Shown piece by piece: positions 11,816-22,105 of a DNA stretch of 64,000 nucleotides. Every line of letters starts with the position of its first letter. The stretch's first letter is position 1. Below the pieces are notes generated by a model that worked only from the letters and a program-made list of their open reading frames with translations, was not told the DNA's origin and searched no databases. The DNA is taken from the NCBI GenBank assembly GCA_021521415.1, contig JAIQDT010003759.1, positions 147,501-211,500 on the forward strand, in the 5' to 3' direction. A program made the position numbers and the translations under genes. The DNA comes from Bidens hawaiensis (taxonomy: Eukaryota > Streptophyta > Magnoliopsida > Asterales > Asteraceae).

Positions 11816-12041
11816 CAATCTAGTCTGAAGATTTGATTCGATTGAAATTGAGTTAGATTAGATTGACATTTCAGAGACTCGATTGGATTGGAGTTATAGT
11901 CATTTCAAATCATTTTAACCTGTAAAAGTGAAAATTTTCCAATTGTGAACGAATCAAATCGAGTTTGAAACGAATAGAATCATGTTTCAAACGAATCGAA
12001 TCTAGTCTGGAACTCAATTCGATTAAATTGAAATTCGTTTA
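11816..12041 (-). repeat. GAATCGA word array of element H, continued
   Basis: GATTCGATTGAA, AACGAATCAAATCGAGT and AAACGAATCGAATC words. It is the same array as 9501-9750, split by the solo LTR. Confidence 0.6.
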
Positions 12042-13171
12042 TGATGGTTGGTTAATTTGCATATGTTTTAGTTCGTTTATTATTATTTAGTTTTAATCGT
12101 TTATTTTAGGAACTTCGATACTTCATACGTGTATTATTGGATTTCAGGTCACATGCGTTAAATTACTCAATTTGGACCTGTTGTGACACGGAATGAAGAC
12201 CCGGGATGTCCAGCACACGAAACGAGGAATATTATGGAAGTTTGCTGGTGACAAGCCCCATCGCGATACGTGATGGGCTTGGCTGAAGACGCGATGGGAT
12301 TAAAAATAAAGTTGACAATCTGGTCCATCGCGATACGCGATGAACCAGTGAAGACCCCATCGCGTATCGCGATGGGATGTGCAGACGGGAGTTAGGGTTT
12401 ATATCATAAACTTTCACCAAAAACAACCCTATCTCGTTTTTGACAAAGGTAGGCGATTTCCAGCAGTTGAAGAGGTAATTTTCATCATCATAGCTCATGC
12501 CAAGACCTTACACATGATCCATATCATCCATATTGAAGATTTAACGATGTCAAGGCTCGGCTAATCTCCTAGAATCTCACCCGGGATGTATAGTTTGTAA
12601 CTTTTACAGTTTTTCTCATGTGATTAAGAACACTCTTGTATAATTATTGATGATTGATATATGCTTATTGATGTTTGGTATTTCTGTGTGTTCAATCGGT
12701 TTAGGTTTACGTTAGTCTGAACGAATTGTTACCAGTTGCTAGATAATTGATCATATGACTGTTTGATTAGATTGAATACGATAAAACATACGATTGCCCT
12801 TAACTGAGTCACACTGGCAATGACTGTTTGATAACCTGTTTATGTCTAAGGTTTTGTTTAATTGATCAGTCTGTAGTTAATCATTAATAATTTATCTGTT
12901 AGGTTGCATGAGATTATTGTAGGTTGCTTATTTAAATTCCCGGCTGTGATTTGCTTTGTTAATTGCTTGAAATTCATTTATTTGCTTACTTGCGTAATTT
13001 CATAAATTCACTTTATTCGCTTGTGTGATCAGCACTAAAAACCAGTTACTTCATAATATTAAATCTGTACACGAATCACATTGACCACATACTCCTGGTG
13101 GATACGATACCTTACTTATCCTATCTAGGTAGTGTAATTAGGTTTTTGATTGACTTGAACGACGGTCATCA
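12042..13171 (+). repeat. 5' LTR of G1
   Basis: 1130 bp, TGATGG...GGTCATCA. Homologous to the solo LTR at 1939-3174. Between 12255 and 12375 it holds palindromic words (CATCGCGATACGCGATG, CCATCGCGTATCGCGATGGG). Confidence 0.9.
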
Positions 13172-13174
13172 AAA

Positions 13175-13192
13175 TGGCGTCGTTGCCGGGGA
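13175..13192 (+). other. PBS of G1 (tRNA-Asp)
   Basis: TGGCGTCGTTGCCGGGGA matches the complement of the plant tRNA-Asp 3' end at 17 of 18 positions and starts 3 bases after the LTR. Confidence 0.9.
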
Positions 13193-13336
13193 GTTAGTGT
13201 ACTTAGTGTTTTTCGTGTTAATTGATTTTTGTGTTTATTTTAGTTTTAATTCCAGCTTTTAATTTTCAGTTTTTAGTTAAAATTTTATTTTTCTTTATTT
13301 TACGCGGGTTGTGTTAGTTGTGCAGATAACAGGTTT

Positions 13337-13738
13337 ATGCACACCCGCCACTTGGGCAGATACTCACCGTTAGTTTTTGATCCCGAAATCGAGAGGTTAG
13401 CTCGGCAGAGGCTAGTTCAAAACAAAAATTCAGAGATGGAAGATCAGAACCAGAACCAGAATGAGAACCAAAATCAAGACCCACTCCCACAAAATAACGC
13501 GTTTCACCCAGATAGCGTACCTCCACCACCAACTTTCAATAACCAAAACGACCAAAATCACTAAGCTCGTGCTTCCAAAACCCGAAACCGAAATTGAAAC
13601 CTAAACCGAAACCTAAACCTCAACTTTGACCAAGCCGGACCATCAGTTCCAAATAATAACCCCAACCGCAGAGTTCAGATTAATATCTATGATGTTCAAC
13701 CGAGTATTCCGACAGAAAATGAAGACGAGGGGGAAAAT
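13337..13738 (+). pseudogene. gag N-terminus of G1
   Basis: Starts at ATG 13337 (MHTRHLGRYS, then DPEIERLA), followed by an Asn/Gln/Glu-rich low-complexity segment typical of Athila-group gag starts. An early stop follows at 13562-13564; similar low-complexity coding (NNNPNRRVQ-like) goes on to 13738, where Copia-C is inserted. The frame resumes at 21973. Confidence 0.65.
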
Positions 13739-13956
13739 TGTTGGAATTACGTATGCCCGAGACACATAATTATACTAATGTGGCTAACTGTGTTTGATCC
13801 AAGTCGGGTCATACCCAATAACAAGCTAGACGACACCAAATGTATTCTTTTAATGATTTGATCATTTAAATGAATACCGAACACTACGTGTTTAGAAAAT
13901 TGGTTTTCTAAACAAACACACTTGAGGATTTAAATAAATTATCTGGATAATTTGTT

Positions 13957-13964
13957 TATATAAA
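13957..13964 (+). promoter_or_regulatory. TATA-like box, Copia-C 5' LTR
   Basis: TATATAAA in an AT-rich stretch about 220 bp into the LTR, identical in the 3' LTR. It is the best TATA candidate in this LTR; the initiation site is not determined. Confidence 0.45.
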
Positions 13965-14061
13965 TTAATTATTTAATTGGTTAAATAATTACATAAATGT
14001 ATGTGCATTTTATAAAAATGAGTTTTATAAAATAAGAGATGGAGATATTTAAATGTTAAAA

Positions 14062-14062
<1 letters not shown>

Positions 14063-14099
<37 letters not shown>
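14063..14099 (+). repeat. Poly(A) run inside LTR (37 A)
   Basis: Uninterrupted A run flanked by TTAAAAC and TAACAAAACC; the matching run in the 3' LTR (21401-21435) has 35 A. It is a homopolymer within both LTRs, not a retroposition tail. Confidence 0.95.
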
Positions 14100-14101
<2 letters not shown>

Positions 14102-14637
14102 ACAAAACCGGCCACCCCATGTGGGTGGATGGTTTGTCCATTTATTATTTTGTCCTTTTGTGTTGACATCTCCTTTATACATCTCCAATCACAACACATG
14201 CAAAGCATCACTCCTCTCTCCATTTTGAATTCAAGTTTTGAATCAAAAACTCTCTCCTTCCCTCTCCTAAAAACTCACGGCCAACCTTGGAATTTTGGGA
14301 GAGCTTGGTGAGCTTGTTTTGGTGTTCAAGAATCCTAGCAAATAACTTGGTGTTGTTGCAAAAGGCTTGGGGTATCACTCTCTTGAGGTTTTCTTCTTTG
14401 GAGGCTTGCCTTTCATTCATCATCCCCTTCAACAACCTACATCTTCCTATAAGGTATAAGGAGGTACATTTACATTTTGTGAGCATATTGTTCTTGTAAT
14501 ATTGATCCTTGTTCATTGGGTTTTAGTTTTAACATAATGGTATGTTCTTTAACAAGTATTAAGATATAAGCTTCCGTTGCGTTTTCTAGTTAAATATGGT
14601 TAACTTGACTTTGATAAACTTGTTTAAAACCTAACAA

Positions 14638-14651
14638 TGGCATCAAGAGCC
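14638..14651 (+). other. PBS of Copia-C (tRNA-Met-like)
   Basis: TGGCATCAAGAGCC begins 2 bases after the LTR and resembles the common Copia PBS TGGTATCAGAGCC, with small differences. Confidence 0.75.
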
Positions 14652-16301
14652 GGTTACAAGGACTTATGCTCCTTGCATGTTCATAGATTTCGTTTTTTTT
14701 TCATGGGTGAAAAGGGGTCCGAAATTTTGGTGGATTTTACCCCTCATGGTTTTGTAAGATCTTGACATGCATGCAAAGATCTTAGGAAACCATTACTAAC
14801 ATTTGGATGTTGAAAATATCAAAATTGCAAAACTTTGGGGGGGGGGGGTTGAGCCGTAGCCTCCTTTGGGGGGGGGGGGCTGCCCTTTTTTTTTTTGATG
14901 TATTTAGGCATTGGTTGCTTAGGTTGCATGCTTAGAACATTTGGTATGTTTGGATGTGTCATAACCGAAACCGAGACCTTGGATGTGTTGATTGTTGTTA
15001 TGTGTATGTTGGTTATATTTATTATTCAATATGGTTGTAATAATTCATATTTTAGGCTTGTGTAATTTATTTATTCATAAGTTGGTATGTAATAAATAGA
15101 TTAGTTGCATTTTCTTTGTTTTAGAAAAATATGTATTAGGATACATTTTGTAAAAATTGAAGATGCAAGAATTGGTGGATTTGGGCCTTGGACCAAATTT
15201 TGGGCTTGTTGGGCCTCACCGGCCCATCATGGGATTCAAGCCCATTAAGCCCATAAATTTCACTCTTGGGCCCAAGAAGACTTTTGGAAGTTTGGAGCCC
15301 ATTTACAAGCCCAACAAGAACACAAACAACTTGGAAAGGATACTTGAAGCATTTGGATGCAAGGTCAAGTGGGAGTCAACATTCCATCCTTGTGTCATGT
15401 TTTGTCCCTTAGGTGAGACTTATGACCTATACTTGTTTCGGCTAACAAGTATGGTCAAACTTAGCGGTTCTCGGTTATGACTATATTTTGCATGTATGCT
15501 TGGTTGTTTGTTTTACTTTATGTAATGTGTGGTTGATAGATATTAGGATATCCAAACCGTCACATAGGAACGACAAATAGCATAAAACGGGTTCTAATAT
15601 ATATTTGGTAATATCGCGTCAATTAGTTAATAAAATGGGTTTATTAAAACTAAGCGATTACTCACATATAATAAAATTGGTTTTATTATAACTAGAACCT
15701 TGAAAATTGGTTTTCAAAATCGCCATATTACTAAATGCATGTTAGGATATGGCATAATGTTTTTCAAACTAGAATATTGGAAAACTTAAAAATCCCTTTT
15801 TCATAATTACCAAGGAAACAAGTCTAACACCATCCTTTTGTAAGACACTTAACGTATTAGGAAACTTTAAATGGGATAAAGGTCACCTAACCATTTTAGA
15901 GCAAACTAATATACTTAAGGTAATATTAACATAATTGTGGGATAAAGGTCACCTAACCACTTGTATGTTAATCTTACATGTTTATACAAGTAGGACGACT
16001 TGAATTGGAAACCATGTGATAAAGGTCACCTAAGCATGGGGTCCAATGGTGTTGATGGGATAAACATGCCAACACGAAATAAGGATTTCGAATGGTCCCA
16101 TACCTCTAGAAGTTGCAAAGGGTTGCAATTGTCAAGGTTGACTACCTTGTTAAATCAAATAACGGGATAAAGGTCACCTAACCAAAATTTGATTTATCGT
16201 TGGATTCTAGAATTTAATTATTATTTTAAAATTTGGAATAAAAGGGTATTAATAATTAAATTGTTTATAATACTAAAATAAAACTTTGTTAAATTTTGTA
16301 G
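14652..16301 (+). other. 1.65-kb leader of Copia-C
   Basis: No convincing gene. It holds two G runs (about 14838-14848 and 14869-14880), a 107-codon open frame (15157-15480) that looks non-functional, and four copies of GGGATAAAGGTCACCTAACC (15873, 15939, 16016 with changes, 16164). It ends in TTAAATTTTGTAG directly before the gag ATG, which looks like a 3' splice site, so the leader may be spliced. Confidence 0.6.
15873..16184 (+). repeat. Four interspersed copies of a 21-bp motif
   Basis: Copies at 15873-15893, 15939-15959, 16016-16036 (two differences) and 16164-16184, separated by otherwise unrelated sequence; a partial GATGGGATAAAC lies near 16055. Three copies are identical over 21 bp. 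Confidence 0.95.
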
Positions 16302-19300
16302 ATGGCCGCTAACAATGCAAACACCTCTACCCATAACACCCGTAACCTATCCTTAAGAACCATCCTTGAAAAGGATCGTCTAAACCATAATAACTTTATG
16401 GATTGGTATCGCAACTTGAGAATAGTTCTCAAGCAAGAAGAGATATCATATGTCTTAGACGATCCCATTCCCGACGAGCCTAACGTGGAAGATGAGGAGG
16501 CTTATTACGATTGGGTTAAGTACACCAAAGATTCGGTGCAAGCCTCTTGCCTCATGTTGGGAACTATGATTCCCGAAATCCAAAAGGATTTCGAGCATCA
16601 TGGGGCATACGACATGATAACTCAATTGAAGGAAATGTTCCTTCAACAAGCTAGAGCGGAACGTTTCGAAACGGTTCGAGCGTTTCATGCATGTCGTATG
16701 GAGGAAACCCAAAGCGTCTCATCTTATGTCCTAAAGATGAAAAGCTACATTGAAAAGCTTCGTAGGTTGAATTGTCCCGTCTCTAATGAGTTGGCTACGG
16801 ATTTGATCCTCAACTCTTTGACCAAAAGGTTTGAAACCTTTGTCATGAACTATAACATGAACGGGTGGGACAAAAGCATTGGTGAGCTTCACGCAATGCT
16901 AAGAACGGCCGAAGCGGGAATGGGTAAAAGGGTTTTACCCGTTCTAACAATCAATGAAGGCAAAAGGGGACATAACTCCAACCCCAAAGCAAGTGTTGCT
17001 AAGGGCAAGGGCCACGTCCAAGGAAAGGGAAAGAGGAAAGCCATCACGCCCTACAAACCGAAGGAAAAGAAGCAAAAGGTTGCGACGCAAGATCCATGCT
17101 TTGAGTGTGGAGAGATAGGTCATTGGAAAAGAAATTGTCCGACCTATCTCAAAGCGTTAAAAGATAAGAGGGATGCGGAGCAAACCTCAGGTATTATCTT
17201 TACTATATATGTTGAACTAAATGTTATTTCTTCAAATACATGGGTACTTGATACCGGATGTGGAACTCACATTTGCAATTTGTTGCAGGGGTTCAAAAGA
17301 AGTAAGCAACTCAACAAAGGGGACATTAGTCTCTTTATGGGCAATGGAGCAAGAGTTGAAGTCCAAGCTCAAGGAGACTACATGTTAAAGCTTCCAAGTG
17401 GTTTGGAAGTAATTTTGAAAAATGTTTTGTATGCTCCTAAGTTAAGGAGAAACATTATTTCCGTGTCCCTTTTAAAACAATGTGGCTTTGATCTTAAGTT
17501 TATTGATTATGATATTCATGTTTTGATGAATGGCATATTTTATTTTAAAGCTATACCCATGAATGGTATATATGAAATAGATCAAAGTGGTATGTCACAT
17601 AGTAGTTCAATGTATAATGTCAACACCAAGAAACTCAAGAAGGACTTGGGTGATCCCTATCTTTGGCATTGTCGCCTTGGACATATAAGCAAGAATCGCA
17701 TGCAAACTCTTCGCAAGAGTGGTATTCTAGAAACCAATGAGTTTGATTCATTTGATGTATGTGAATCTTGTTTACAAGGCAAAATGACAAAGCAACCCTT
17801 TAATAAAACTTTTGAAAGGTCAAAAGAATTATTGGGTATCATACATTCGGATGTATGTGGTCCTTTTAGACCAATGACTAGGAATGGTGAAAGATACTTC
17901 ATTACCTTTATTGACGATTATAGTCGATATGGTTATGTGTACTTAATGAAACACAAAGATGAAGCTTTTGAAATGTTCAAAGACTTCAAAGCTGAAGTAG
18001 AAAGACAACTCAAAACCACAATCAAAGTACTTCGTAGTGATAGAGGAGGTGAATACCTAAGTAGTGTTTTTCAAGATCATCTTAAGAGTTGTGGAATTAT
18101 TTCACAACTTACTCCACCTGGAACACCACAACATAATGGTGTGTCTGAAAGGAGAAATCGTACCCTATTAGATATGGTTCGATCGATGATGGCTAGAAGC
18201 ACTTTACCTCTATCATTTTGGGGCTATGCTTTACTTTCCGCTGTTCGCATATTGAATATGGCTCCAACCAAGAAAGTGGAGAAGACACCTTTTGAAGTAT
18301 GGCATGGAAAGGCTCCATCGCTATCATTCTTAAAAGTTTGGGGTTGTGAAGCTTATGTAAAGCAATACACCCCAAACAAATTAGAAGTCCGATCCACTAA
18401 GTGTATCTTTATAGGTTATCCTAAAGATGATTTAGGATATTACTTTTACGATCCTAGTGAGCAAAATGTTATTATTGCTCGAAAGGGTAAGTTCTTGGAA
18501 ACTAAGTTCCTTGAGGAAGGAACTAATAGTAGAACAGTGAAATTTGATGAGGATCAAGAATCACAAGATGATACACAATTGGTTGATACTAGCACTCAAC
18601 AAGAGGTTGTTGAAAGTGATCAAGTGGTTGATCAAAACACACAAAACGTTCGCAGATCTGGTAGAATTAGCAATCCACCTGAAAAATATGGATTTTTTGT
18701 AGAAGGTTGCTACGTGGTAGATTCGGATGAACCAACCACATACCGTGATGCAATGTCCAAGAATGATTGTGACAAATGGCTTGAAGCCATGAACGTTGAG
18801 ATGCAATCCATGTATGACAACCAAGTTTGGGAATTGGTTGAACCACCACTCAACTCCAAAGCTGTTGGAAGTAAGTGGGTTTTCAAAAGAAAAACGGATA
18901 TGCATGGAAACTTGGATACTTATAAAGCAAGACTTGTAGCTAAAGGTTTCACTCAAACTCAAGGGGTTGATTATGATGAAACTTTTTCGCCTGTGGCAAT
19001 GCTAAAGTCTATTAGGATATTATTTGCCATAGCCGCACATTATGATTATGAAATTTGGCAAATGGATGTCAAGACCGCTTTCCTAAATGGATATCTTGAG
19101 GAAGATGTCTATATGGTTCAGCCTGAGGGTTTTGTCGATCCGAAACATCCTAAAAAGGTATGCAAGTTAAAGAAATCAATCTATGGATTGAAACAAGCAT
19201 CTAGAACTTGGAATCATCGTTTTGATGAAGAAATCAAAAATTTTGGGTTCATCAAGAACGCTGATGAGGCTTGTGTGTATAAAAAGGCTAGTGGGAGTAT

Positions 19301-20312
19301 AATTACCTTCTTAGTATTGTATGTCGATGACATTCTACTATTTGGAAATGACATTCCAACCATGGAAAGCGTTAAGGCTTGGCTTGGAAGTAGATTTTCC
19401 ATCAAGGATCTTGGTGAAGCTGCCTATATTTTGGGAATAAAGATCTATAGGGATAGGTCAAGGCGCTTGATAGGTTTGAACCAAAGTACATACATTGATA
19501 AAATCTTGAAAAGGTTCAAGATGGAAAACTCCAAGAAAGGTTTTGTACCTATTCAAAGAGGGACCATATTGAGTTCAGCTCAATGTCCAAGCTCAAAGGG
19601 TGAGCAAGACATGATGAAACAAATCCCATATGCTTCTGCTATAGGATCCATCATGTATGCGATGATATGTACTAGACCGGATGTGTCATGCGCTTTGAGC
19701 ATGACAAGCAGATACCAACAGAATCCAGGAGACAGTCATTGGATGGCTGTTAAGAACATATTGAAATACCTTAGGAGGACTAAGGATATGTTTCTGATAT
19801 ATGGATCTGGTGAGGAGGAACTCGCTATAAAAGGTTACACGGATGCGAGCTTCCAAACTGATCGAGATGATTCTCGATCACAGTCTGGGTATGTGTTCAC
19901 TCTTAATGGAGGAGCTGTCTCTTGGAAGAGCTCAAAACAGGAAGTGGTAGCATTGTCCACTACAGAATCAGAATACATCGCCGCTTCATTAGCAGCTCAG
20001 GAAGCTGCATGGTTGAAGAAATTCATTACTGATCTAGGGGTGGTCTCTTCCATTCAAGACCCCCTAGAAATCTTTTGTGACAACGAGGGTGCGATTGCAC
20101 AAATCAAGGAACCTCGTTCACACCAAAAGACAAGGCACATAGAGCGGAGATTCAACTACATAAGGGATGAAGTTGAAAAGGGAAAGATATGTATTCGCAA
20201 AGTTGGAACTGATCAAAATCTTGCGGATCCATTCACGAAGCTCCTAGAAAGACCGAAACATGAGCGTCATGCGAGTGGCTTAGGACTTCGATATTCTAGT
20301 AATTGGATTTGA
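16302..20312 (+). CDS. Copia gag-pol polyprotein, intact (1336 aa)
   Basis: Encodes capsid, protease, integrase, reverse transcriptase and RNase H in Copia order. Visible sites: gag with a CCHC zinc knuckle CFECGEIGHWKRNC (from residue 266); protease DTG at 317-319; integrase zinc-binding HCRLGH (456) and the catalytic triad D517, D580, E616 with DX35E spacing (SDRGGEY, NGVSERRNR); reverse transcriptase TAFLNGYLEEDVYM and YVDD (1007-1010); RNase H TDASF (D1181) and TESEY (E1222). There is no stop or frameshift. ATG 16302 is chosen because it follows TTTTGTAG and opens the gag-like sequence. The protein belongs to the broad Tnt1/Tork-like Copia assemblage; I cannot fix the lineage by eye. With near-identical LTRs this is a candidate for current activity. 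Confidence 0.96.
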   Translation: MAANNANTSTHNTRNLSLRTILEKDRLNHNNFMDWYRNLRIVLKQEEISYVLDDPIPDEPNVEDEEAYYDWVKYTKDSVQASCLMLGTMIPEIQKDFEHHGAYDMITQLKEMFLQQARAERFETVRAFHACRMEETQSVSSYVLKMKSYIEKLRRLNCPVSNELATDLILNSLTKRFETFVMNYNMNGWDKSIGELHAMLRTAEAGMGKRVLPVLTINEGKRGHNSNPKASVAKGKGHVQGKGKRKAITPYKPKEKKQKVATQDPCFECGEIGHWKRNCPTYLKALKDKRDAEQTSGIIFTIYVELNVISSNTWVLDTGCGTHICNLLQGFKRSKQLNKGDISLFMGNGARVEVQAQGDYMLKLPSGLEVILKNVLYAPKLRRNIISVSLLKQCGFDLKFIDYDIHVLMNGIFYFKAIPMNGIYEIDQSGMSHSSSMYNVNTKKLKKDLGDPYLWHCRLGHISKNRMQTLRKSGILETNEFDSFDVCESCLQGKMTKQPFNKTFERSKELLGIIHSDVCGPFRPMTRNGERYFITFIDDYSRYGYVYLMKHKDEAFEMFKDFKAEVERQLKTTIKVLRSDRGGEYLSSVFQDHLKSCGIISQLTPPGTPQHNGVSERRNRTLLDMVRSMMARSTLPLSFWGYALLSAVRILNMAPTKKVEKTPFEVWHGKAPSLSFLKVWGCEAYVKQYTPNKLEVRSTKCIFIGYPKDDLGYYFYDPSEQNVIIARKGKFLETKFLEEGTNSRTVKFDEDQESQDDTQLVDTSTQQEVVESDQVVDQNTQNVRRSGRISNPPEKYGFFVEGCYVVDSDEPTTYRDAMSKNDCDKWLEAMNVEMQSMYDNQVWELVEPPLNSKAVGSKWVFKRKTDMHGNLDTYKARLVAKGFTQTQGVDYDETFSPVAMLKSIRILFAIAAHYDYEIWQMDVKTAFLNGYLEEDVYMVQPEGFVDPKHPKKVCKLKKSIYGLKQASRTWNHRFDEEIKNFGFIKNADEACVYKKASGSIITFLVLYVDDILLFGNDIPTMESVKAWLGSRFSIKDLGEAAYILGIKIYRDRSRRLIGLNQSTYIDKILKRFKMENSKKGFVPIQRGTILSSAQCPSSKGEQDMMKQIPYASAIGSIMYAMICTRPDVSCALSMTSRYQQNPGDSHWMAVKNILKYLRRTKDMFLIYGSGEEELAIKGYTDASFQTDRDDSRSQSGYVFTLNGGAVSWKSSKQEVVALSTTESEYIAASLAAQEAAWLKKFITDLGVVSSIQDPLEIFCDNEGAIAQIKEPRSHQKTRHIERRFNYIRDEVEKGKICIRKVGTDQNLADPFTKLLERPKHERHASGLGLRYSSNWI

Positions 20313-21064
20313 TCTATTTTGTATTTACGTTTAAAAGACTTTTGTAATTTAACTTTTATATGATTATGGAATCTTGAGTTAAATTCTAATTTTGCATGTT
20401 TAATCCATGAATAAGTTATCTTATTCTAAAAGTCCGTAGTCGATCACATTTGTGGGAACAAATATGAAGCAAGACTATTATGAACTAGGATTGGTGGATA
20501 TTCATAAGGAATGAATATGGAGCATAGGTTTGCTGCCAAGGTTCATAGATATTTGTGGGATACAAATATTGGACTGACCCGCTCTCAATATTACTACATG
20601 GAGTCGATTGACTTGATCATTAGTAATTTTGAGTAAAGGAGAATTTCATATTATCCTTAGACCTGAGATGTATATTGGGTCTTGATTTTCACCAAGTATT
20701 ACACTTTGACTCTCCCCTTCGCTATTCGTAAAAGATGGTACATAAGGATGAGCTCAGGTGGAGTATAAAGTGATAGTGAGAGGCGTATACAGTCAAGACG
20801 GAATTTGTTCCTCTTATGTGTTGAGAGTTTAGATGTCTAAGGCCTGATAAAGTTGAATTGTAAAGAGAATGATCACCTATGTCTCTAAGATTCAACATGA
20901 CATCTAGTAACAAAGGGATATAATGATAGATTCACCTAAATCATATCAAGTAAGGGACTTGAAGGGATGATGTTATTGAATGGCACTTCGTCAAACACAT
21001 TAGGGGTGGTGAACTGTTGTTAGGCGGTATTCACCACTTGCATTAATTTTCTATGTATCTCGTG
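20313..21064 (+). other. 3' untranslated region of Copia-C
   Basis: About 750 bp between the polyprotein stop and the PPT. No gene seen. It contains ATTTGTGGGA-type repeats near 20450 and 20545 (TTTGTGGGAACAAATAT, TTTGTGGGATACAAATAT), each an imperfect palindrome. Confidence 0.8.
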
Positions 21065-21075
21065 CAAGTGGGAGA
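21065..21075 (+). other. Polypurine tract of Copia-C
   Basis: CAAGTGGGAGA, one base before the 3' LTR. Typical Copia PPT. Confidence 0.9.
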
Positions 21076-21076
21076 T

Positions 21077-21399
21077 TGTTGGAATTACGTATGCCCGAGA
21101 CACATAATTATACTAATGTGGCTAACTGTGTTTGATCCAAGTCGGGTCATACCCAATAACAAGCTAGACGACACCAAATGTATTCTTTTAATGATTTGAT
21201 CATTTAAATGAATACCGAACACTACGTGTTTAGAAAATTGGTTTTCTAAACAAACACACTTGAGGATTTAAATAAATTATCTGGATAATTTGTTTATATA
21301 AATTAATTATTTAATTGGTTAAATAATTACATAAATGTATGTGCATTTTATAAAAATGAGTTTTATAAAATAAGAGATGGAGATATTTAAATGTTAAAA

Positions 21400-21437
<38 letters not shown>

Positions 21438-21972
21438 ACAAAACCGGCCACCCCATGTGGGTGGATGGTTTGTCCATTTATTATTTTGTCCTTTTGTGTT
21501 GACATCTCCTTTATACATCTCCAATCACAACACATGCAAAGCATCACTCCTCTCTCCATTTTGAATTCAAGTTTTGAATCAAAAACTCTCTCCTTCCCTC
21601 TCCTAAAAACTCACGGCCAACCTTGGAATTTTGGGAGAGCTTGGTGAGCTTGTTTTGGTGTTCAAGAATCCTAGCAAATAACTTGGTGTTGTTGCAAAAG
21701 GCTTGGGGTATCACTCTCTTGAGGTTTTCTTCTTTGGAGGCTTGCCTTTCATTCATCATCCCCTTCAACAACCTACATCTTCCTATAAGGTATAAGGAGG
21801 TACATTTACATTTTGTGAGCATATTGTTCTTGTAATATTGATCCTTGTTCATTGGGTTTTAGTTTTAACATAATGGTATGTTCTTTAACAAGTATTAAGA
21901 TATAAGCTTCCGTTGCGTTTTCTAGTTAAATATGGTTAACTTGACTTTGATAAACTTGTTTAAAACCTAACA
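21077..21972 (+). repeat. 3' LTR of Copia-C
   Basis: 896 bp, identical by eye to the 5' LTR except for two fewer A in the poly(A) run (21401-21435). Confidence 0.97.
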
Positions 21973-22105
21973 AAAATAATAATGGGAACGAGGGTTTTGA
22001 GATTGAGAACGAGGTAGATCGGTGGGTAAGGAGAAATCGGGCGGTTGAGCCCGAGAACGAGGTTGTTGAGCCGGAAGACGTGGGTGATGATAATTGGGAT
22101 GAAGA
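21973..22105 (+). pseudogene. gag of G1, continued
   Basis: Begins with the second TSD copy AAAAT and continues the acidic, Asn/Glu-rich coding interrupted at 13738 (NGNEGFEIENEVDRWV-like). Ends where G2 is inserted. Confidence 0.6.

Larger units (their letters stand above)
1..12041 (-). mobile_element. Element H: outermost LTR retrotransposon (visible 3' part)
   Basis: Host element of the whole stack, read on the minus strand. From right to left it shows a GAATCGA-rich spacer, a decayed 3' ORF, a PPT and the start of a 3' LTR (TGTAACGCCCC on the minus strand from 3223). It is broken by three solo LTRs and, at 12042, by element G1; the 5' part would lie beyond the right edge of the window. 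The 3' ORF resembles the second ORF of SIRE-A and SIRE-B, so a SIRE-related lineage is inferred; the LTR start would also fit a Gypsy element, so the lineage is not settled. Confidence 0.55.
13739..14636 (+). repeat. 5' LTR of Copia-C
   Basis: TGTTGGAATT...AAACCTAACA, 898 bp. It contains a TATA-like box and a 37-A run. Open frames here, for example antisense 14208-14516, are LTR shadows repeated in the other LTR. Confidence 0.97.
13739..21972 (+). mobile_element. Copia-C: complete, young Copia retrotransposon
   Basis: 8234 bp with two LTRs (898 and 896 bp), a tRNA-Met-like PBS, one uninterrupted polyprotein ORF and a PPT, flanked by a perfect TSD AAAAT (13734-13738 and 21973-21977). By eye the LTRs differ only in the length of one poly(A) run (37 versus 35 A). 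Identical LTRs at insertion are a consequence of reverse transcription, so this insertion is very recent. It sits in the gag of G1. Confidence 0.97.
12042..22105 (+). mobile_element. Element G1: Athila-like Gypsy retrotransposon (visible 5' part)
   Basis: 5' LTR (12042-13171), PBS matching tRNA-Asp, and the start of gag, then broken by Copia-C (13739-21972); G1 sequence resumes at 21973-22105 and is broken again by G2 at 22106. The 3' part is beyond the window. The tRNA-Asp-type PBS and the gag start (LDPEIER-type motif) are characteristic of the Athila/Tat group. The left TSD half would be GTTTA (12037-12041). Confidence 0.8.

Noticed and set aside
14063..14099. Poly(A) tail of a retroposed transcript
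   Set aside because: The run is in the middle of both LTRs with continuous LTR sequence on each side; a retroposon tail would end at a TSD.
14208..14516. 102-codon antisense frame repeated at 21544-21852 as a duplicated gene
   Set aside because: Both copies are simply the antisense of the two identical Copia-C LTRs.
15157..15480. 107-codon frame in the Copia-C leader as an accessory gene
   Set aside because: Pro/Lys-rich, low-complexity repeats of GGGCC/CCCAT, no recognisable domain, and located in a leader that may be spliced out.
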